DNA of 7,631 nt, taken from the NCBI GenBank assembly GCA_029855925.1, contig JAGSHP010000463.1:1-7631 (forward strand), written 5' to 3'. Position 1 is the stretch's first letter; every line of letters starts with the position of its first letter. This document shows positions 5,293 to 7,631 of the stretch, one piece after another. This DNA is from Candidatus Thorarchaeota archaeon (lineage in GTDB: Archaea > Asgardarchaeota > Thorarchaeia > Thorarchaeales > Thorarchaeaceae). The notes under the pieces are model-generated. The model made no database searches, had not been told where the DNA came from, and saw nothing but the letters and a program-made list of their open reading frames with translations. The translations under genes and the position numbers were made by a program.

Positions 5293-6840
5293 GTGAGTCC
5301 TACAACTCTTGCTGGTGAGATCATGCTGGAAGACCGGGCTGCCGAGGTACGTGGCACAACGACCTTTCTCAGTCAGTCGATCATCTCAGGAGTTTTCCGC
5401 GTCGTCAACATCATGATCCTCACCCGTCTGCTCCTACAGCAACAGATGGGTCAGGTCGCCGTCCTGGGGATCATCTATGGCGTGATGCAGTTCCTTGGAG
5501 CAATGGGGCTGAACTACGCCTCGCCACTTGTCGTCCCTGAAGAAGAGTTCCATGGGCGCCTCGACAGGGTCAAGGGTTTTCTGAGACGCTCCGTCACCCT
5601 GATTCTCTCATCCTCCGCCATCATGATCTTGGTAGTCTTTGGTATCGGCCCGTATCTGATCTCACCCGCCGTTCTCAGCTCGCAGGTGATTCTTCTTGTT
5701 GCTGTCATCTGTCCGTTCTCGGCCATGGAGGCATTCCTTGACTCGTTTCTCCTCGCCCGCTATCAGGTCCGACATCTTGCGGCTGGACGCATTCTCTTTG
5801 ACATAACCCGCGTGGTCGCCACGGTCTCACTCGTTATTATGGGCTTCGGCATCATTGGTGTAGTGGTGGGCTGGCTGTTGGGCGAGATCGCAGCAGTACT
5901 GGTCTTTGGGTTCGCCGCGAGCCGCCCGTTGAATGTCAAGAGTGCGCCTATCGACATGCGCCCCATTCTGGCATTCGCTCTCCCGAGCCTGTTGTTTCAG
6001 ACAGTGGATGTCACAATCCAGAACACGGATCGGATCATCCTGCTAGTCCTCACCGACCTTGCCACGCTCGGGGTCTACGACGTCCTGCTCGGAATCCTCT
6101 TTATGATGAGTTTTGTATCGCTGGCGGTCTCCACCGCACTCTATCCCGTGCTCACAAAACTTCGCCTCAGCTACACCGCCGAGGGTGAGCCGAACAATTT
6201 CGGCTATGCTGTGGGAATGCTCCTGCGCTACGTCGCAATGCTGCTCGTTCCGGTCGCCGTCATTGCCGCACTGAACGCGCGCATCATCATTCAAGTGCTC
6301 TTCGGGCTATCATATGCTGACTTTCCAAACGCCTCACTCGCATTCTCGCTCCTGCTCCTATCATATGCTCTCTGGGGAGTCACCTATGCCCTTCATACGG
6401 TCCTGCGATCCATGGGCGAGTCACGGTTCTTTCTCCTGGCCGGACTGGGGATCATCGTCTTTGAGATCTTGGTCAGCTGGTCTCTCACATCTCTCTATGG
6501 CCTGCTCGGGTCCGCGCTCACCCGCTCCATGTACATTGTGTTGCTCTTTGCTCTCTCATTTGCCAGAATACGACAACGTGGGGTTCGGAGTCTTGGTCAT
6601 GTCCCGGTGTCAGTCGTCAAGATCATCTCGGCATCCATTATCTCGGGGTTTGTTGTGTGGTGGATCGCACCCTCATCATTTCTGAGCCTAGTACTCTGGT
6701 TGGGCATTTCACTAATCGTCTACATCTTTCTGCTATTTGCAGTCCGTGAGGTGAACACCCTTGACTTTCAGGTCGCCCGCCACCTCCTGCCACAACGACT
6801 GCACGGTCTGGTCGACTGGATCGAGCATAAGTACCTGTGA
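5293..6840 (+). CDS. MOP-superfamily oligosaccharide flippase (Wzx/AglR-like)
   Basis: An integral membrane protein expected to flip a lipid-linked oligosaccharide from the cytoplasmic to the outer face, for N-glycosylation or surface polysaccharide assembly. Counting from GTG 5293 it has 515 residues, normal for the family. About 14 hydrophobic segments can be traced, in the paired 7+7 layout of the polysaccharide transporter/MATE/MurJ superfamily. The first is SQSIISGVFRVVNIMILTRL and the last is in SLVLWLGISLIVYIFLLFAV. FALPSLLFQTVDV, followed by QNTDRIIL, marks the start of the second half, as in Wzx proteins. The frame is open back to TTG 5239 (533 residues), and ATG 5323 would give 505; GTG 5293 is chosen for its AGGTGA. 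Substrate cannot be read from sequence. It lies 79 bases after the AbrB-like gene and converges on a nucleotide-sugar dehydrogenase. Confidence 0.92.
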   Translation: MSPTTLAGEIMLEDRAAEVRGTTTFLSQSIISGVFRVVNIMILTRLLLQQQMGQVAVLGIIYGVMQFLGAMGLNYASPLVVPEEEFHGRLDRVKGFLRRSVTLILSSSAIMILVVFGIGPYLISPAVLSSQVILLVAVICPFSAMEAFLDSFLLARYQVRHLAAGRILFDITRVVATVSLVIMGFGIIGVVVGWLLGEIAAVLVFGFAASRPLNVKSAPIDMRPILAFALPSLLFQTVDVTIQNTDRIILLVLTDLATLGVYDVLLGILFMMSFVSLAVSTALYPVLTKLRLSYTAEGEPNNFGYAVGMLLRYVAMLLVPVAVIAALNARIIIQVLFGLSYADFPNASLAFSLLLLSYALWGVTYALHTVLRSMGESRFFLLAGLGIIVFEILVSWSLTSLYGLLGSALTRSMYIVLLFALSFARIRQRGVRSLGHVPVSVVKIISASIISGFVVWWIAPSSFLSLVLWLGISLIVYIFLLFAVREVNTLDFQVARHLLPQRLHGLVDWIEHKYL

Positions 6841-6886
6841 CCGTTCGGAACGCTGAGTCGCAGCTGTTGTTAGATTACTGGCATTT

Positions 6887-6911
6887 GCGGATTCCTAGTG
6901 GCATCCGCTAG
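6887..6911. terminator. Overlapping hairpins between convergent genes
   Basis: GCGGAT (6887-6892) pairs perfectly with ATCCGC (6903-6908). Alternatively CTAGTGG (6895-6901) pairs with CCGCTAG (6905-6911) around CAT, with one G-T wobble; the two exclude each other. The site lies between the flippase stop and the stop of the leftward dehydrogenase, where a two-way terminator would be expected. A smaller palindrome, CGTTCGGAACG (6842-6852), follows the flippase stop directly. No strong T-run accompanies either. Confidence 0.35.
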
Positions 6912-6920
6912 CATTCAATA

Positions 6921-7631
6921 CTATGGGGCCTTGATTCCCGCTTTTCCCACGCCTCGAAACTCAAATCCCTTTGCCTCGACCTCTTTCTGGTCAAACACGT
7001 TCCTGCCATCGATAATGATGGGCGTCCGCATGACCTGCTTTAGTCTGTCCAGATCAATGTCGAAGTACTCCTTGTGCTTGGTCACAAGAACCACACAGTC
7101 CGACCCCTCCGCTGCCTTGTACAGGTCACGCTCGATCTCGTGCCTTGTGAACTCCCAGTCCCTGACGTAGGGGTCATGAAGCTTGAGCGTGGCACCCTTG
7201 CTCTGCAAAGTCGCGATCAATGTGGCTGCCGGTGTGTTTCGTGTATCGTCGGAGTTCTCAAGATATGCAAGGCCTAAGACGGTCACCACGGCATCCTGAA
7301 TGTCTATTCCCTTCAGGATCATGGCGTTCTCCGCAAGGTTGGCAACGTGAACGGGCATGTGGTTATTGACCCTGCGAGCGAGCGAGATGAACTCGGGCTC
7401 AATCTTCCACGAGCCGTATTCGTAGAGGCCGTATCTGAGAAGCCACGGATCCTTCGGGAGGCAGTGGCCGCCCACTCCTGCACCGGGGATGTGCATGTGT
7501 CTGTCATGTCGTGCATTGATGAGCTTGATGATCTCGTAAATATTGACGCCAAGGCTCTCACAGACTAGCGCCATCTCATTGGAGAATGCAATGTTCACGT
7601 CGCGGTACGCGTTCTCAATGGTCTTTGCGAG
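6921..7631 (-). CDS. UDP-N-acetylhexosamine 6-dehydrogenase (WecC/WbpA-like), N-terminus cut off
   Basis: A cytoplasmic NAD-dependent enzyme of the UDP-glucose/GDP-mannose dehydrogenase family that oxidises the C6 hydroxyl of a nucleotide sugar to a carboxylate, making a uronic acid for surface glycans. The window holds the last 236 residues plus stop; the N-terminal Rossmann domain lies beyond the right edge. Visible: LAKTIENAYRDVNIA at the edge with the conserved lysine, GAGVGGHCLPKDP with the catalytic cysteine, the dimer helix, then the C-terminal UDP-binding domain starting at VTVLGLAYLENSDDTRNTPA and ending after IIIDGRNVFD. GVGGHC rather than GFGGSC points to the UDP-ManNAc/UDP-GlcNAc dehydrogenase branch rather than UDP-glucose dehydrogenase; the exact sugar is uncertain. 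It is convergent with the flippase, 80 bases apart. Confidence 0.95.
   Translation of the reverse strand, partial: LAKTIENAYRDVNIAFSNEMALVCESLGVNIYEIIKLINARHDRHMHIPGAGVGGHCLPKDPWLLRYGLYEYGSWKIEPEFISLARRVNNHMPVHVANLAENAMILKGIDIQDAVVTVLGLAYLENSDDTRNTPAATLIATLQSKGATLKLHDPYVRDWEFTRHEIERDLYKAAEGSDCVVLVTKHKEYFDIDLDRLKQVMRTPIIIDGRNVFDQKEVEAKGFEFRGVGKAGIKAP

Overview
The window reads as archaeal chromosomal DNA. The phosphoglycerate mutase is the archaeal cofactor-independent (ApgM) type, ribosome binding sites resemble the archaeal GGAGGTGAT consensus, and there is a short secreted protein rich in N-glycosylation sequons with a C-terminal membrane anchor. Nothing here fixes the lineage; an Asgard or other mesophilic, uncultivated archaeon with moderate GC would fit, but that is a guess.

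Left half (1-3614): a lower-glycolysis block. A 5'-complete but window-truncated pyruvate kinase gene runs leftward from 931. Across a 139-bp divergent promoter region, enolase (1071-2369) and ApgM phosphoglycerate mutase (2373-3614) run rightward as a tight operon. Together they encode 3-phosphoglycerate -> 2-phosphoglycerate -> phosphoenolpyruvate -> pyruvate. The pyruvate kinase carries the Leu/Gln/Lys signature of potassium-independent enzymes.

Middle (3615-5213): an accessory stretch. Three bases after apgM begins a reading frame that looks like one gene split by a +1 frameshift (3618-3900). Next comes a small membrane-anchored surface protein with an Ig-like ectodomain and seven sequons (3904-4470). 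A strong interrupted hairpin (4487-4556) then separates it from a convergent minus-strand gene (4806-4570) of 78 codons that is read through only if an in-frame TGA is ignored. A micro-ORF (4844-4930), a 17-bp palindrome and a solitary AbrB/MazE-type DNA-binding protein (4992-5213) with no toxin partner follow.

Right part (5239-7631): surface-glycan genes. A 14-helix MOP-superfamily flippase runs rightward to 6840. It converges, over an 80-bp gap with hairpins, on a leftward WecC/WbpA-type nucleotide-sugar dehydrogenase cut by the window edge. These two would make and export an acidic-sugar-containing lipid-linked glycan, and the sequon-rich surface protein is the kind of acceptor such a pathway serves. 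That link is inferred from function and proximity only. No tRNA, rRNA, CRISPR array or transposase was seen.
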